A stretch of 6,782 nt of DNA from assembly GCA_018712885.1 (NCBI GenBank), contig DVGE01000213.1, positions 1 through 6,782 on the forward strand, in the 5' to 3' direction. Under the pieces are notes generated by a model. The model ran no database searches, was not told the DNA's origin, and was given only the letters and a program-made list of their open reading frames with translations. Each line of letters opens with the position of its first letter. Within the stretch, counting starts at the first letter, position 1. This stretch comes from Candidatus Pullichristensenella stercoripullorum (GTDB lineage Bacteria > Bacillota > Clostridia > Christensenellales > Aristaeellaceae). Of the stretch, positions 5,932 to 6,782 are shown one piece after another. The translations under genes and the position numbers were made by a program.

Positions 5932-6782
5932 GTGAACAACGACAAGGTCAGCAACTGTCCCTATATTTCGGTGGAAGAGCTCATCGAGAAGATCCGCCGC
6001 TACCATCCCGACGACAACATGGACCTGGTGCGCCGCGCCTACGCATTTTCCGAGCAGGCGCACCGCGAACAGCGCCGCAAAAGCGGCGACCCCTACTTCG
6101 TCCACCCCTGCGCGGTGGCTGTGATCCTCGCCGACCTGATGCTGGACGCCACCACCATCGCCGCCGGGCTTCTGCACGACTGCGTGGAGGACGTGGAGTG
6201 CGTCACCACCCAGACCATCGCCGAGATGTTCGGGCAGGACGTGGAACTGCTGGTGGACGGCGTGACCAAGCTCTCCAAGCTCAACTTCTCCTCCCGCGAG
6301 GAGCAGCAGGCCGAGAGCCTGCGCAAGATGTTCCTGGCCATGGCCAAGGACATCCGCGTGGTGCTGATCAAGCTGGCCGACCGCCTGCACAACATGCGCA
6401 CGCTCAAGTATCAAAAGCCGGAGCGGCAGGTGCCCATCGCCCGCGAGACGCTGGACATCTACGCGCCGCTTGCCCACCGGCTGGGCGTGTACACCATCAA
6501 GTGGGAACTGGAGGACCTCGCCCTGCGCTACATCGACCCGGACGGCTACTACGACCTGGTGGCCAAGGTGGGCATGCGCCGCGAGGAACGGGAAAAGCTC
6601 ATCGCCTCGGTGACGAGGCAATTGCAGGACAGTTTGCGCAAGACCGGCATCAAGGCCGAGATCGAGGGAAGGCCGAAGCACTTCTATTCCATTTATAAAA
6701 AGATGAAGTCGCAGAACAAGACCTTCGACCAGATCAACGATTTGATCGCCATCCGCGTGCTGGTCAACACCCAGCAGGACTG
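5932..6782 (+). CDS. rel: Bifunctional (p)ppGpp synthetase/hydrolase (RelA/SpoT family), 3' end outside window
   Basis: The protein makes (p)ppGpp from ATP and GDP/GTP and also hydrolyses it, setting the stringent response. Only the first 283 codons are present, against about 720-740 for full Firmicutes Rel. The N-terminal HD hydrolase domain is intact: S-G-D-P-Y-F-V-H-P (51-59, H58), L-L-H-D-C-V-E-D (80-87) and L-A-D-R-L-H-N-M (148-155, D150 and N154). These HD and Asp/Asn residues are those needed for hydrolysis, so this is a bifunctional type and not a synthetase-only RelA. The linker motif A-P-L-A-H-R-L-G (178-185) follows. The synthetase domain begins with G-R-P-K-H-F-Y-S-I-Y (246-255) and D-L-I-A-I-R-V (270-276), where D270 matches a catalytic Asp. 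The regulatory TGS and ACT domains would lie outside. The gene starts with GTG, six bases after recJ ends, and no stop occurs before the edge. Firmicutes often have apt between recJ and rel, which is missing here. Confidence 0.96.
   Translation, partial: MNNDKVSNCPYISVEELIEKIRRYHPDDNMDLVRRAYAFSEQAHREQRRKSGDPYFVHPCAVAVILADLMLDATTIAAGLLHDCVEDVECVTTQTIAEMFGQDVELLVDGVTKLSKLNFSSREEQQAESLRKMFLAMAKDIRVVLIKLADRLHNMRTLKYQKPERQVPIARETLDIYAPLAHRLGVYTIKWELEDLALRYIDPDGYYDLVAKVGMRREEREKLIASVTRQLQDSLRKTGIKAEIEGRPKHFYSIYKKMKSQNKTFDQINDLIAIRVLVNTQQD

Overview
The window is GC-rich (by eye well above 60% G+C), densely coding, and reads as a chromosomal housekeeping locus of a high-GC member of the Bacillota, probably a clostridial lineage. 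The reasons are the gene order secDF - recJ - rel, which is typical of Firmicutes, the strong GGAGG-type ribosome binding sites, the sigma-A-like promoters in short AT-rich gaps, and RecJ and Rel proteins of the Gram-positive type. I cannot name a genus from sequence alone. There is no phage, insertion sequence, CRISPR, tRNA or rRNA signal.

Layout: positions 1-148 are an AT-rich leader with a good minus-strand promoter (TATAAT, 17-base spacer, ATGACA) and a Shine-Dalgarno-like sequence at the very edge, so another minus-strand gene probably starts just outside the window. A PHP-family phosphoesterase of the histidinol-phosphatase type lies on the minus strand (149-997). A short divergent intergenic region (998-1130) holds a good plus-strand promoter. 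A 798-residue fused SecD-SecF homologue follows on the plus strand (1131-3527), then a Rho-independent terminator (3541-3577), recJ (3619-5925) and, six bases later, the 5' part of a relA/spoT-type (p)ppGpp synthetase/hydrolase with a GTG start (from 5932, cut by the right edge).

How the genes relate: SecDF is a membrane accessory of the Sec translocon, RecJ is a 5'-3' single-strand DNA exonuclease of repair and recombination, and Rel makes and degrades the stringent-response alarmone. They share a neighbourhood rather than a pathway. In many Firmicutes apt (adenine phosphoribosyltransferase) lies between recJ and rel, and it is absent here. recJ and rel are tightly coupled, while the terminator ahead of recJ suggests that secDF is at least partly uncoupled from them.

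The most unusual content is in the SecDF homologue. The TM4 aspartate needed for proton-driven function in studied SecD proteins aligns without gaps to a glycine. The SecF half has lost the Asn-Asp pair of its last conserved motif. The SecF-type extracytoplasmic domain carries about 16 tandem copies of a 15-bp unit encoding an acidic A-A-D-E-T pentapeptide. A second oddity is an AT-rich island inside recJ with a perfect 13-bp palindrome that contains TATAAT, a possible internal promoter toward rel. I see no strong evidence for an entirely new system.
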